Source: Glebionis coronaria
Lineage: Eukaryota > Streptophyta > Magnoliopsida > Asterales > Asteraceae
Direction: 5' to 3'
Assembly: GCA_025667525.1 (NCBI GenBank)
Contig: CM046879.1
Coordinates: 362,222,639 to 362,286,638 of the forward strand
DNA length: 64,000 nt
In this document: piece after piece, positions 11,836 to 24,786 of the stretch
Layout: the number at the start of each line of letters is the position of its first letter
Position numbering within the stretch: the first letter of the stretch is position 1
Program-made: the position numbers and the translations under genes
The notes under the pieces: model-generated
The model's database searches: none
The model's input: only the letters and a program-made list of their open reading frames with translations
What the model was told of the DNA's origin: nothing

Positions 11836-12522
11836 TGAAAGTCCCTAAACTATGCTTGAAACAATAACCTTAACTAATCAACACACTTAATTACTTTTCA
11901 AACGACATACTTATTATTGTATAATAAAGAATTACAAGTGTTATGGATAACACCTTTTGATGACAATGTGTTGTGCACACTTTGAACAAACTAAAACCTA
12001 ACTTATGAACATTGTCGCAGATGTTTGGTTCTATAAGTTCTAAGAGTTAATGTGTGAATTCTATCAAAGTGTTGAACATTAACGCTAGGCTACATAACCT
12101 ATTTATAGTGGTACGAGGTTGACTCCAAGTACTGGTTGATGGTGACTACACTAGACAGACACTTGTCAGACCTCTGTCACAAGATACTCTTCTATTCTTG
12201 TTAGTCTGCCACAATGCTTTAGGGGAATAGAGCTGACACAGTTTCCCTTTTTTTCATAGTCTCGTACACACTAAGGTATGTCCAAAGTGTGCTGAGTGTT
12301 AACAGGGTATTGCCACCCCTGTTAACCCTCAAACCCTCAGAGTCCCTGATACATCTTGGCTATTATCCATCACAGCCAATGAGTATGTCTTCAAGTAATC
12401 TTCGACTTCCTTGACAATGTCTCTAACATGGACTCCTCTGAGGTTGCTCATAGAGATTTAGATCTCTGTGAGTCTTGCGATACTTGCCTGCCTCCTAGGC
12501 ACAGGCAAGTTAATATCTAACA
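11836..12522 (-). repeat. Copia LTR (687 bp)
   Basis: On the minus strand it starts TGTTAGATATTAAC and ends GGGACTTTCA, with TG..CA termini and the primer site just downstream. A TATA box (minus CACTATAAATAGG) lies at 12098-12110. Only one LTR of this element is in the window. Confidence 0.82.
12098..12110 (-). promoter_or_regulatory. TATA box in Copia LTR
   Basis: Minus-strand CACTATAAATAGG lies in the middle of the LTR, as expected for the U3 promoter. Confidence 0.55.
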
Positions 12523-12580
12523 GCTTGATTTGTGTTTAAATCTATGATATAGGGAATCTACTAAACTTAGATTCCAAAAA

Positions 12581-15063
12581 ATTATTGAAGAATTGAAACT
12601 TTAAACCCTTGTATATTCATAATTATAAGTTTGGTCCTTAAATTTTGTCAAAATTACAAAAAGGACCCTCAACTTTGAAGAATTTGCAAGAATGGTCCCT
12701 TAAATTTGAGGACTTGTCACTTTTAGTCCTCATAAAGTCAACAATACAAGTCAAGACCTTGAAGTATGAAGAAATGCCAAGAATCACCCTTCAAATATCA
12801 TCAAATGGAAAGAAATACCCTTTGAAATACTTTTGGAAAGTTTTTGAGGCCAAAGTCTAAAAAACTAAACTTCCATTACAAAGGAAATCGGATTATAACA
12901 TGTTTAAACCTGAAATGAAAGGAAGAAAGAAGGTGAGGGACCAAACATGGGAGACATAAATACTTACCTATACCACTGACACCTTGCCACTTGCGCCACT
13001 CAACCAAACCAACCAATCACCACTCACCATCCCACCACGTCACTAATCCACTTACACCGGTTTAACTAAATTTATTAATTAGTTAATTAAAAGGCGCCTA
13101 ACACCTATTTAAAAACAAAACAAGATCAAACATGGTGTTCATCATGTTCATAATCCAAATTAGGTATTCATTAATCACCAAAAATTAAGCCTTAATCTGT
13201 TCCAGATTTATGATTAAGGTCTTAATGAACATAACCCAAACCTTAAACCCTTTGCCACATCACCACATTGCTCACATGATACACCCCTGCCTCACTTTTG
13301 GAGATGAAGACAAAGATACCCAGTAGAATCCACGAACCACAATGAAGCTTCATTCTTAAGCTTATTTGAAGCCCTTGGATCAAATTGGCACCAGCTAGCA
13401 TCAAACAAACGTCCAAAAATTCTTCACATGTTCAAGAAATATTCAAACTGCAAGACAAAATTGGAAGACCATACACTAGGGTTTCATGTTTATTTTCAGC
13501 TTTCTAGAACCATTGTAGCCTATATAAAGGCCTTAAGTCATTACATTTTAGTTTGCTCTTGGTTTTTATTTGGTCACAAATCTATAAACCCTTGTTTCTA
13601 GTGAATGAAAAAGTGTGTGATTTTGTTGACGAATTCCAAGTGCCATTCTTCTTTACTTGTTATTGATGTTATAAGTTTGTGTTTGTGAAATCTCAAGGAT
13701 TGGTTTTAAGTATTGTGCAAGTTATTGCAAAAGTTTCAAAAACCTAATTTTTTTCTAAGTCTTGTTCAAACACTTGACTTTTTGGACTATAAGCTGATGA
13801 TAGTACCTTGATAAGAAGATTATCAAAGTTCTGTGAAGCTTGTGGTTTGGGAAGGATCAAAGGGTGGGGTTCAAGCTTGAAGGAATCTTGGTCATTTTTC
13901 ATTTTTCTGTTATAAATTGTTGCTTTGACTTTGTTGTTCTTAGCAGGTGTTACTGGAAGCTTGTGCCTTGTTAAGCTAGGCACATAAGCTCTAAAATTCG
14001 TAAGTGTGGATGTGCATTCATGAGGTTTGCCTTCTTCACTTGAAAAATCTATTTAAAAAGGGGTTCTAAGTGATTTTGTGATTCTGTTGTTGTATGTGTT
14101 ATTCTTGTGGCTTGAATCTTGTTCTTATTGCTTATTAATGTTGTTATGATGCATGATTGAGTTTGATTCAGTCTTGAAAACACATTTGGTTTGTTAAATT
14201 TGGTTCTAAAAATTGAAAGGACTGTTTGGGATTGTCTGTTTTGAGGCTTTTATGCTAGTTTAAGTGAGTGTTGGGAGTTTGTTTGAGTTTATATCTGTCA
14301 TTGAAGTGTATTAGTGCTGATATTTACAAGTCTTGCTCATTGAAGTGTATGTGTTATAAGTTGCTTGTTTTTGCCTATTTTGACTTGAAATTTTCGGAAC
14401 ACTTAGTGTGTATGCTTATTTAGGGTTAAAAAGTTTAAAAACAAAGTTAGTGTAACCCGATAAGGAGATTTGAGGGTTTTAATTTGGGTTTGTGGTCAAG
14501 TATATCAGCAAAGGCAAATTGTGTTCATCATTTGTTCATCAGTAAGTAACATAAGCTTTAATCTAGGTCTAATCTTTGATTCAGTGCATGAAACAAGTTT
14601 ATTTATGCTTATTTAAGATTATTATAGCTTGTGTATGCTTTTTGTTCAATTTGGTTGGATTTATCTTGCTTAATCTGCTTATTTCTTCAAATCTGCTTAT
14701 TTTCCATGTATGTGCAATGTCTGATGACTGTTTGAATTAACTGTACTAATTGACTGTGTGTTTTTGTGATTTGTTGATTGTTATTGACTCATTTTAACCC
14801 ATTGGTTATAAGGGTGCCTTGTTTGTTCTTTGAGTCAAACAAAAGTCCACTAAAAACAAAAAGTCAAGAAAGTCAAGCAGTGGGAACCCTTTCCCACTGT
14901 TTCTAGCCACTGCTAGTGTTTATTTGTGAACAACTTATCAATAAGCTATAATAGCTTATTTTATTATGCAGCAACTTAGTTTTTGTAATCAATCTTCCTT
15001 ATTTGACCCATTTGACTATTCTGGATCATTTGAGCCTTTGACTTTTAGGTTTAACTAGAGAAC
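12581..15063 (+). repeat. Partial LTR of Athila-like family (copy A)
   Basis: Collinear with 17663-20058 of copy C: shared blocks include the GACACTTTAAACCCTTG-type start, the CACC-rich stretch, a TATA region and the later AAGCTTGTGCCTTGTT block. The first 260 or so bases are missing at the left. The copy is interrupted at 15063, where a second element of the same family begins with TGATGAGAC. All short frames inside are non-coding. A short unassigned spacer (12523-12580) lies to its left. Confidence 0.8.
13521..13530 (+). promoter_or_regulatory. TATA box in LTR copy A
   Basis: TATATAAAGG lies just before a leader-like AT-rich region. Copy C has CCATAAAAGGC at the corresponding place (about 18478). 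Confidence 0.5.
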
Positions 15064-16046
15064 TGATGAGACTGCTTTTATACATAGTCTCATCGTCCAA
15101 AACGGGCTTAAATACATAAAATATCATGAAAAATGCCAAATATATGCTTGTGTGTGTTACTTGTGTATTTTAGGTACGGATATTGAGAAAATGATAAAAG
15201 GTCACAACAAACAAGCAAAAACGAACACGGGAAACGAAGCCGCACAATGAACCAAGCCCTAGTGTTGATTTTCCAAGAATAACCCTTGAATATTTGAAGA
15301 TTGTACAAGAACGGTCCTCCAATATTGAAGAACTGACACTTTAAACCCTTGTATATTCATAATTACAAGTTTGATCCTAAAAGTTTGTCAAATTTACAAA
15401 AAGGGCCCTCCACTTTGAAGAATTAGCAAGAATGGTCCCTCAACAATTAAGACTTGTTAATTTTAGTCCTCCAAAAAGTCAACAATACAAGTCAAGACCA
15501 TAATCTTTGAAGAAAATGCCAAAACAACCCTTCAAGAATCATGAATTGGAAAGAAATACCCCTGAAAATACTTTAGAGAAGTATTTGGGGCAGAAGTGTG
15601 AAAAGTAAAACTTGCATAACAAAGGAAATCTGAGTTTTGCTTGTTTAAACTTCAAATGACAAAGAAAGAAGAAAGGAGGGGTTAAACATGGGCGACAAGA
15701 AACTTACCTAGACCAGAGGCAACTTGCCATGTGCCCCACTCACCAAAATCCACCAATCAAAAGCCACCCTGCTTCCACCTCACCATCCACTCACCGTTTA
15801 ATATTTAATTAACTTTTCAAACGTTAATTAATATTAAAAACACGCGCTAAACACTTTTTAAACCTAAAACAAATATCAAAACCTGTGTTCTTGGTGTTCT
15901 TAGCAAAACTAGGTTTTCTCAAGTTACTTGTAATCAAGCCCTAATCTCTTCAAGAATGATGATTAGGGTGACACTAAACACATCACAACTCTCACCTTGC
16001 ATGCCACATCACCCCATTTTCACATGTTACCAACCTTGTACACGGT
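15064..16046 (+). repeat. 5' LTR fragment (copy B)
   Basis: Starts TGATGAGACTGC and runs in parallel with 17400-18380 until about 16046, where the two diverge sharply. The bases before it (AGAAC, 15059-15063) would be the target site, but the right-hand copy is not recoverable. The first 32 bases can form a hairpin with arms GATGAGACT and AGTCTCATC. Confidence 0.8.
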
Positions 16047-17399
16047 TTTGAGAAATGGTGAATAGATACTTGCCTTGCCAAACCTTCACGCTTTCCAAAG
16101 TTTATCTTTTTGTTTATCATGTTGTTGCAAAATAAGGCTAAAATGACCAAATTTTAAATTTTTCTCATGTTTTATAAGTGTTTGAAGACACGAACGTAGA
16201 TTTTCCGATGGCGAGAATAAGAGTAATTTTTGACTCGATCGTGCGTGTTGAGCACTTAGCTTTGATTCCTTAACTTTATATTAGGCTAAGTCTCTTAAAT
16301 GAGGACGAGAAACGATAGAGTTAATTATAAGTTACTATGCTAAACGTAGAGTACTCGTATTCTTTCAAAAACTCATGTGTTCTCGTTATTTGCTTATTCT
16401 CCCTTCGCTTGTAAATATTTTTTGCTTAATAAATATTGACTTAGCGGTTTAGTCTTGATTGTTGGTTTCTAGTCTTTTCTAGTAGCTTCCATGTAATTAA
16501 ATTGGGAAGACATTAAGGTATCGCCAGCGTCACAGTTTAGAAGTATTGGCAACCCAAATAATCAAGCAAACAACTTGAAGCTCACAAGGCCGAAAAATCT
16601 ATGCGAAATTGAAAGTGAATCAAGCCATATCTTTGAAGCTTTAAAGATCCAAAATTCGCTTTTAGTGTGGGGATATACGTCTTTGGCCATAATAAACACC
16701 TCATAGCGAGGTTAAATAAAAGGCAAGGCAAGACCAAAGTCTTAAAAGCATCATGGCAAAGTTGAATAAAAGATGGAGGTAAACCTATGATAATAAGGCC
16801 CATCCGGTAGGGGGCGTATAAAATTCTTGGTAATAAGTCTCATGTTCAAACCCGTTATAAAACCGTGTTTATCGATCCTTCTTGTGGAGTTAATTTTTTG
16901 ACATCGTTTTCTATTAGGAGGGATTATTAATTCGATGGTCTTGGTTACACCGTTATGACTCTATTTTTAGACCTAAATCTCTATCATCGCATAAGTCAAA
17001 CAATGTATCCTCGTGAAACATTCAAGACAAAATAAAATATAAGAGATACAACTTAGGAAAATGGGAGGATAAGTATGTGATTAGGGCATATGAGTAGTGT
17101 TAGCATTACTAACTTATAATGACAATGATCTCGTTGCACGCTTAGCATGGAATTGGGGTGAAAATCGAGGACGACGAAATTATTTCTAACGAAGCATTCA
17201 CGTGTTCTTATTCTATGAACCTAAACGTCCCATTTTGCGATGAAAATCATACATTATGTCTAAAACACAAGTAGTGGTAATAGTAGTAGTGTAGCTAGTT
17301 TATCATTCAATAAAAGTGAATAAAAATTAATTTTGGAGGTGCTACGATACTTTATTCTAGCATTGCGTGAGGGCACGGCAATGGTTTAGTATGGGGGAG
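16047..17399 (+). other. Athila-like 3' internal region, non-coding
   Basis: No coding frame. Blocks such as ATTCTCCCTTCGCTTG and AAGTCAAACAATG followed by CATTCAAGACAA are recognisable in reverse orientation at 54560-55400 in the minus-strand Athila-like element. The stretch ends in the polypurine tract TAGTATGGGGGAG (17387-17399) that abuts the 3' LTR. Confidence 0.7.
17387..17399 (+). other. Polypurine tract of Athila-like derivative
   Basis: TAGTATGGGGGAG immediately precedes the LTR start TGATGAG. Confidence 0.8.
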
Positions 17400-20260
17400 T
17401 GATGAGACTGCTTTTATACATAGTCTCATCGTCCAAAACGGGCTTAAAATACATAAAATATCATGAAAAAGGCCAAATATATGCTTGTGTTTGTTACTTG
17501 TGTATTTTAGGTATGGATATTGAGAAAATGACAAAAGGTCACAAGAAACAAGCAAAAACGAACACGAGAAACAAAGCCGCACAATGAACCAAGCCCTAGT
17601 GTTGATTTTCCAAGAATAACCCTTGAAGATTTGAAGATTGTACAAGAAGGGTCCTCCAATATTGAAGAATTGACACTTTAAACCCTTGTATATTCATAAT
17701 TACAAGTTTGGTCCTTAAAGTTTGTCAAATTTACAAAATGGGCCCGCCACTTTGAAGAATTGGCAAGAATGGTCCCTCAATAATAAAGACTTGTAAATTT
17801 TAGTCCTCCACAAAGTCAACAATACAAGTCAAGACCATAATCTTTGAAGAAAATGCCAAAACAACCCTTCAAGAATCATGAATTGGCAAGAAATACCCCT
17901 AAAAATACTTTGGAAAAGTATTCGGGGCAAAAGTGTGAAAAGTAAAACTTGCATAACAAAGGAAATCTGAGTTTTGCTTGTTTAAACTTCAAATGACAAA
18001 GAAAGAAGAAAGGAGGGGTTAAACATGGGCGACAAGAAACTTACCTAGACCAGTGGCAGCTTGCCACGTGCCCCACTCACCAAAATCTACCAATCAAAAC
18101 CCACCCTGCTTCCACCTCACCATCCACTCACCGTTTAATATTTAATTAACTTCTCAAACGTTAATTAATATTAAAAACACGTGATAAACACTTTTTAAAC
18201 CTAAAACAAAGATCAAAACCTGTGTTCTTAGCAAAATTAGGTTTTCTCAAGTTACTTGTAATCAAGCCCTAATATCTTCCAAAATGATGATTAGGGTGAC
18301 ACTAAACACATCCCAACTCTCACCTTACATGCCACATCACCCCATATTCACATGTTACGAACCTTGTACACGGTTTTGGGAGAAACTGCCAAAACTTGCC
18401 AGAGAATCAACACACCATGGGGACTTCATCAGCTTTGGTTTTACGTTTTTTATGTTTTGTAGATAGTCATTCTAGCCCATAAAAGGCATAGGACCTCACA
18501 CATTGAGGCTTGCTCTTGGTTTTTCCTTTGTTCACTTTACTCTAAATCCTCCTTCATGTTTAATGAGAAGTGTTTGAATTTGTGAAGAAAACCCAAGTGC
18601 CAATCTTATTTACTGCTTGTTATTGATATATGTTTGAGTTTTTGAAATCTTAAAACCTGTTTTTAAAGAGTGTGCAAGAAATTGCATATTTTCCAAAAAT
18701 CTTGATATTTCTCTAAGTTCTTTGGCACGCCTTTGGAATTTTTGGGCTGCAAGTGATCTAAATACCCTGATAAGAAGATTATCAAGGTATTGGGAGCTTG
18801 TGGTTTGGGGATAATCAAAGAGTGGGTATAAAGGTTGCATTAATCAAGCCTTTTTCACCTTTCTATTTTTCATATTATTGTTCTAACCCTGTTGAATCTT
18901 AGCAGCTTGTTTGTGGAAGCTTGTGCCTTGTTTTGCTAGGCACATCAGCTTAAAAATTCGTGAGTGTGGATGTACATTCATGAGGTTTGAGTTCTTGAAC
19001 CCAAAAATCTGTTAAAATACTTGAATTTTGTGATTTTGAGTTTTGCTATTGTTCTTGTTGTTTTGGTGGCTTAATCTTGCTTGATACTGCATAATATATC
19101 TGTTATTGTGTTTGATTGGGGTTGGCTAACATTGAATCACACTTATACTTGTTTAAATCTTGGATTGAAAAAGATAACGGGTGTTTGGGTTAACCTGTTT
19201 AAGTGCATAAGTTGTTATTGAGTTATTGTTTGTTGTTTTTTGAGTTGGTATCTGTTATATGCTTGGTTGAGTGCTCATTGCCGCAAGTTATTGGTTTTAA
19301 AACATCAAAATCTTGATTGTGCTATAAAAGTTGGAAATCTGCTTGTTTTGACCTAAGATTTTGGAAAAACATAGTTTTTATGCATGCTTAGGGATAACAA
19401 GTGATTAAACATACTTAATATAACATGTTAAGAAGATTTGAGTGTTTGAAGTTGGATTTGTGGTCAAGTATATTATCAGCAAAGTATAAAGACTGCTTGT
19501 TCTTGTTCATCATTAACTTTAACCTGCTTGAATCTGGATCTAGACCTTGAACCATTGCATGAAACCGATTTATATTTGTTCATTTGAATTATTTATAGCT
19601 TCTGTATGCATTTGGTGAAGTTTGGCTGGCTGAATCTTGCTAAAAGTGCTTATTAAGTTAATAACTGCTTATGTTCATGTCTGATGCATATCTGGTGATC
19701 TTTTGATTAAACTGTATTGATTGGCTTCGTGAATTTGTGATATCTTTGTTGTTTCTAACTCCTTGTGATCCACTGATTACAAGGGTGCCTTGTTTGTAAT
19801 CTAAATCTACAAAAAAGTCACGTAAGACAAAAAGTCAAAAAGGTCAAGCAGTGGAAACTTTTCCCACTGTTGAACCTCCAAAACTAGCCCCTACTAGTGT
19901 AAAACATCAAACAGCTTATTCATAAGCCATTTTGGCTTATCCAGACTTGCAACAACTTACTTGTTTGTGATAGATCTTCCTTATTTGACCCATTGATTTG
20001 ATCTGGAGCTTATAAGGGTTTGACTTTGACTTTTTACTAGAAAACTCATTAAGTTGACTTTTACATAAGTGCTTAATTCCTTATTCTGGCTTATTTAGTG
20101 TGCTTATTCGAAAACTTTTTGGTTATTTTGCTTAATTAAGTCATTTAAAACCTTTTGAAACTTGAATCAGCACTTGAGGTGGTCTAAAACTCAAAAACGA
20201 CTATTTTGTCGTTTTGTGAAAAGAGTCTTGGCTTATTTCAGGCTTATTTCTTTTGCTTTT
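17400..20260 (+). repeat. 3' LTR (copy C), right end missing
   Basis: Begins TGATGAGACTGC. The solo LTR at 40973-44774, which ends CATCA, is the complete, diverged relative and is about 3.8 kb. Copy C stops between about 20230 and 20280 without its terminal part, so a rearrangement fused it to the Copia gag. Open frames inside (for example 17352-17645 minus) recur in copy B and are not genes. Confidence 0.8.
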
Positions 20261-21138
20261 TCAAGTTTTCTTTTCACAGATCTCTTCACTGATAGGCACT
20301 ATAGTGGGGGCTGACCTAATTAAAGGGTGCGGTTTCCATACTTTAGTGCTAGTGTGCCTAACTAAAGGACGCTGAGACCTAACCTCAATGGATGCATTCC
20401 TAGTTAAAGGGCACATTTTTCCATCTAATGTAAAGGTCCTACCAGTGGGACGCCATTGCCATCCAACTTGGGTACGAGTTCTCCCAGTTGGCTTCCATTC
20501 AACATCATTCCTAATGGCATTCATTTCATTCACATGATCAATAAGACACAAATCATGACGTTGGGAAAACATGCATTCATTACAATTCCAACATTTCAAA
20601 TTAGAATTCACAAATGGTTTAGACTTCTGCACAGGCGCAGAGCTTTTAGTCTTAGCAACATGATTCTTTTTATTTAAATCTGAAATAACATTCCAAGGGT
20701 GAGCATCTACTTTCTTCTTGATGGTACTACTAGTGGAGGGTTTGATCTTATCTTTCTTAAGTGGCGATCCTTTAGCCCTAGTAGACTCTTTTACTCCTGT
20801 AGAAGGCAAAGTGGGAACATTAGCAACAGATTTTAACGGTGCCTTAGTTGATGGTGCCAATGACGGTTTTGCTCCTGGGGTCTTATTGAATGGAGTTACA
20901 TCAATGGGTCGATTAGTGAGTAGTATAGAACCCGGTCTACCTATATATTGAAAATATGGTAAGCAATATTGAACTCGCTGAATATATGCATGAGCTGAAT
21001 AATAGTAACTGCTTGAGGGATCTAACGCATACAAGTCATCTAAAATATCCCTAACAAGGTCCACATGCTTAATTGCATTCGTCATATAAACATCGTAAGT
21101 ATCAGGATTTTGCTTATGGTGCGGGTTCTTATAGATTA
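20261..21138 (-). pseudogene. Copia gag, distal part (after the insertion)
   Basis: About 290 residues continue in frame from the upstream gag across the GATTA target site. Visible features are a Lys/Ser/Thr/Pro-rich segment, a Cys-rich CWNCNECMFSQRHDLC, and an imperfect repeat of W-(K/R)-PTGRT, including WRPTGRTFTLDGKMCPLTR. In related Copia polyproteins this motif lies between gag and protease. The frame ends at 20261, at or near the junction with LTR copy C, so a natural C-terminus cannot be claimed. Confidence 0.8.
21134..21138. repeat. Target site duplication GATTA (left)
   Basis: GATTA directly flanks the 3' LTR of the 8.0-kb Copia element; its mate is at 29137-29141. Confidence 0.9.
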
Positions 21139-21573
21139 TGAAGGTCTACGAGATCTAAGGATTTGGTAAATGATGGATTGATCTAAGGATTTGATGGTGG
21201 AAATGGGGAAGAAGGAGATGAGGTATAGATAGAGAAAGGAAAGAAAAGGAAAAGTAGAGAGAGAAAGTGATTAGATTAAATGAAATGTTGTAAATGAATG
21301 AACCACCCCTCCTAACATGCTAGGAGGGGTATATATAGCCCACCCTACATGTGGGCTATATGGACTATATTTGCTATAAATTGGATCACGAGCCTAATAC
21401 AATAATATATCGTTGGAGCGACCGACCTTCATAAATACGTAAAAACGTATTTCCAACAATCTCCCCCTAAGGGAGGTCGCTCCAAGTTACAAAGTTATAA
21501 ATATTTTATAGCTCGTGATCTATGCTAATAATGATGTGACCGAGACTTTCTTTGGGAAAACATATTTCCAACA
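21139..21573 (-). repeat. 3' LTR of non-autonomous Copia
   Basis: Plus-strand limits TGAAGGTCTACG and ATTTCCAACA. It contains, at 21451-21478, an internal copy of the LTR edge plus polypurine tract. Two strong hairpins flank the TATA box, as in the partner LTR. Confidence 0.93.
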
Positions 21574-21593
21574 ATCTCCCCCTAAGGGAGGTC
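21574..21593 (-). other. Polypurine tract of non-autonomous Copia
   Basis: On the minus strand GACCTCCCTTAGGGGGAGAT abuts the LTR start TGTTGGAAAT. The same tract is repeated inside both LTRs. Confidence 0.85.
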
Positions 21594-24500
21594 ACACCAT
21601 TTTACAAAATCTTAAACCTAGCATACTATGCTTGAGTCTTCGATCTTGTTCTTGTGAATATGCTTGATGTGATCTTTGACTTTAGTCTTGAGCATGTTTC
21701 CTTGCCTTGACCTTGTGCATTCATCACTTGTGAAATTTGCCTCTTCGTGACTTCATGTTCCACATGCTTATACCTTTAAATTCTTGAAAGCTTCAGAGTT
21801 TGATACAGCGGAAGACTTGACCTTCAGACTTTCTTGAATTTGTTGAAGTACTAAGTGTATGTAGTATGAGCATGTGGTGACGACTTCTTCTGGATTGTAC
21901 ACCACAATGCCACCTTTTTGTTACGCTGCATAAGACAGTTAGCAACAAACAATATACACGGATGAAATGGCCTTGAATATTTCATTCTAATTCGGTAGCA
22001 TTTTACCTTCGGTCGGCGAAGACCGTTGGACGATATTAAATATCGTACTTGTGACAGGTAGTTTCAATAAAGAACCTCCTTGACAAGATTTCGCGGGTAA
22101 ACCCGTTCTCTTTACTCGACCGTCCAAAGCTGACTGCGAACGTAAAGAGTGAATCATTTGGATAATATTATCCGCATGATTTGAAGCCGTCAATTCATGT
22201 TCCTGGAACAAGTGAAGTTCAATTAAGAACCGCACCATCGTTGCTTTCCAGTTGTCACGAGCTTGATTCGTATAGAATCTTGCAAGTTACCTACCAAGTG
22301 CTGTTTGATGTTAACACTAGAAGGATTTCCATTCGTCACTGTAAATACTTAATAGTATTACTCTGAATGTTCTGGCAAGATCACTAAGATATTGCGTAGA
22401 GGCCTGGAACGTGTTTAAATTCATTTAAGAATTAAACAGCTGTTGCTTTCCAGTTATCACAAGTTTGATTCATAAAGAATCGCACAAGTCACCTACCATG
22501 AGCTTGTTGATATTCGCTCAAGAAGGATTTCCATCTTCATTGTAAATACTTTCGTATTACTCGGATGTTCAGGCAAGATCATGAAGATTTTGCGTAGGAC
22601 TCTTAAGATCTTTCTTACTTTTCACATTGTGTGAACAAGCAAGGAATAATGAAAGTGTGTCCTAATGAGATATTTGATGATCTCAAATGGCTCTAGACTC
22701 GATCGTGCATTTTGGATTTTAGTGATCGGAGGCTGGAGAGGAGTGCCACCTTTTCAATACCAATTTATTCGGAGTGAATAAATCAATAGATAATGTGTTA
22801 TCTCCGTGTGATTAAAACAAATATCTTTTGAGAGATATCTGAGTTAGCTTGGATGGGTTGTGCCTTGCATCACTGGGTCCATGATGTCTTTCTTCAATAT
22901 CAAGAATCATTAAAATGATCTCAATAGCATATGAATTGACCCGGTTTCTGCCTAAGGCTGTAAGGAGGGCTTCTTTCTTTACACCCTTTATCTTTACAAT
23001 TCCTTTTCATTCTTCAACCCCTTCAATGCTTACCAATACGTCATAACTAGCACCTTGTTGTGATTGTTCCAGTGCTAACTTAAGTACTTGGTCGGCATTC
23101 AGCTACGTTCACAATCTTTCTCCATCTTTCCTAAGGACTACTATTTCTAGCTATGGAATGTCCTTGGGAAGATTCCTCCGGTTCTAGAGAAATCATTGGA
23201 CTTTAACCTATCCTACCATCATTATGTCACCACAATCTTCACCGTCGTGAACTAGAGATGTTTTGGGTAAGTGTATGTCACCATGAAATCCATTTTGAAG
23301 TGCAAATCCATTTTTCTCCCCCTTACCATATGCTACGATATTCGAAAACATTTCGCACATGTCGGGATGAGCTAACACGTTAAGTCAAACCATTTGTGAT
23401 TAATCATTTCCCATATTAAATCACATTTTCTCCCCCATATTAAAAATATTAACCCAATCGATGTTTTTAATATCAATTGATTTAATAGCATTTTAAGAAA
23501 ATTTGGGAAGAAAAATGCAAATCCAATTATCTTCATGAATTACACAAGCTCCCCCTCAAATTAATGAGGGTCTACTTGAAACGTAAATTAAATACCTTTT
23601 AAACACAAGTGTAAGGTATTTATCACGTGCAAGGATCGTATATGATAATGTATTCACAAGATTAGCAATTTACGAGGTTGGACCTGAATAATGGAGAACA
23701 TCATATGAAAGAAGCACATGGTTCTTGTTCACGAATGTTGGTCACCTCGTCACGTCCCCGAGAAAATTAATTCCCGTTGTTGAGTCAAAGCTTTCCGGTG
23801 AAATGCTTGACTTGATTATGAAAAGCGGGTTGCTATCTGAAATAATAGCAAACCATTTTGAGCATATTTTAAAAGTTTGAACTTCTGCTCGAACTTTATT
23901 TACAACCCCGTGTCATTATTGAATGACATTTCTAGGTTCGTAAATATTATCGATTCTAGAAGACATGCTCTTTTTATCAAAACATTTTTGAACACACAAT
24001 TTTGAAAGATTTAGAAAAACCTTTTGAGAAATTCTCGAAAAATTGTGTTCAAAGTTTTGAAAACCAGTTACTTGAGCTTAAGATGTTGAATATCTTATAA
24101 AACGAGCTCAAGTCCGAGAAGTTGTAAACTTCCCGTTGTTAAGGATAAGTTTATCATCGGCGATAAACTTTCCTTTTATCTGAAGAACGAGTCCTAAGCT
24201 GACATTTACTTAGAAGTCGTTTTCATGAGCTTGAAAACTTTGACTGTTTTAACGGAAAGCTCATGACCGAGAAAGGTTAATTTCTCATTATGAGGAAAAG
24301 TTCTCTTATTTAAAAGATACACTTTCCTTTCTGAGCTTAAAACTTTGAATGTTTTAAGACAAGCTCATGACCGAGAAAATTGAATTTCTCGTTATGAGGA
24401 TAATTTTATCATTAATGATAAACTTTCATTTATTTGAAGTTCGAGTTACAGTCTGACATTTAACTGTAAGTCATTGTGCATGAACTTAAAAACTTTGAAT

Positions 24501-24786
24501 GTTTTCGATATAAGCTCATGCCCGGGAAAAATTAATTTCTCGTTGTAAGGATAAGTTTATCATCGGCGATAAACTTTCCTGCCTTTGAAGAACGGGTTAC
24601 AGACTGTCATTTATCTATAAGCCTTTGTGCATGAGCTTAAAAACTTGGAATGTTTTTGATATAAGCTCATGCCCGAGAAAAATGAATTTCTCGTTTTTAG
24701 GATAAGTTTATCATCGTCGATAAACTTTCCTTTCTTTGATGATCGAGTTATAGTCTGTGATGTGACTATAAGTCCTTTGTGCATGC
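21594..24786 (-). other. 3' untranslated region of non-autonomous Copia, with repeats
   Basis: No convincing frame. A two-copy repeat of about 200 bp lies at about 22190-22600 (copies marked by TTGCTTTCCAGTT at 22241 and 22443). A tandem array with a period near 151 bp lies at about 24050-24790. Hairpin-like GTTTATC..GATAAAC and GAGAAA..TTTCTC pairs recur in it. Confidence 0.75.

Larger units (their letters stand above)
11184..12522 (-). mobile_element. Copia remnant (5' LTR, primer site, gag start)
   Basis: On the minus strand the order is LTR (12522 to 11836), primer site (11833-11821) and the start of gag (11762 downward), cut at 11184 by the Tekay insertion. The remaining gag and all of pol are absent. 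It does not match the larger Copia elements at 20261-34152 and belongs to another family. Confidence 0.85.
15064..20260 (+). mobile_element. Athila-like deletion derivative, inserted in LTR copy A
   Basis: The order is the first about 980 bases of the LTR, 1.35 kb of 3' internal sequence, polypurine tract and an LTR of at least 2.86 kb. The rest of the 5' LTR, primer site, gag and pol are gone, consistent with one large internal deletion between 16046 and 16047. The internal part matches, in reverse, the 3' region of the Athila-like element at 52425-61626, which supports the clade. The right end is cut where the minus-strand Copia begins. Confidence 0.75.
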
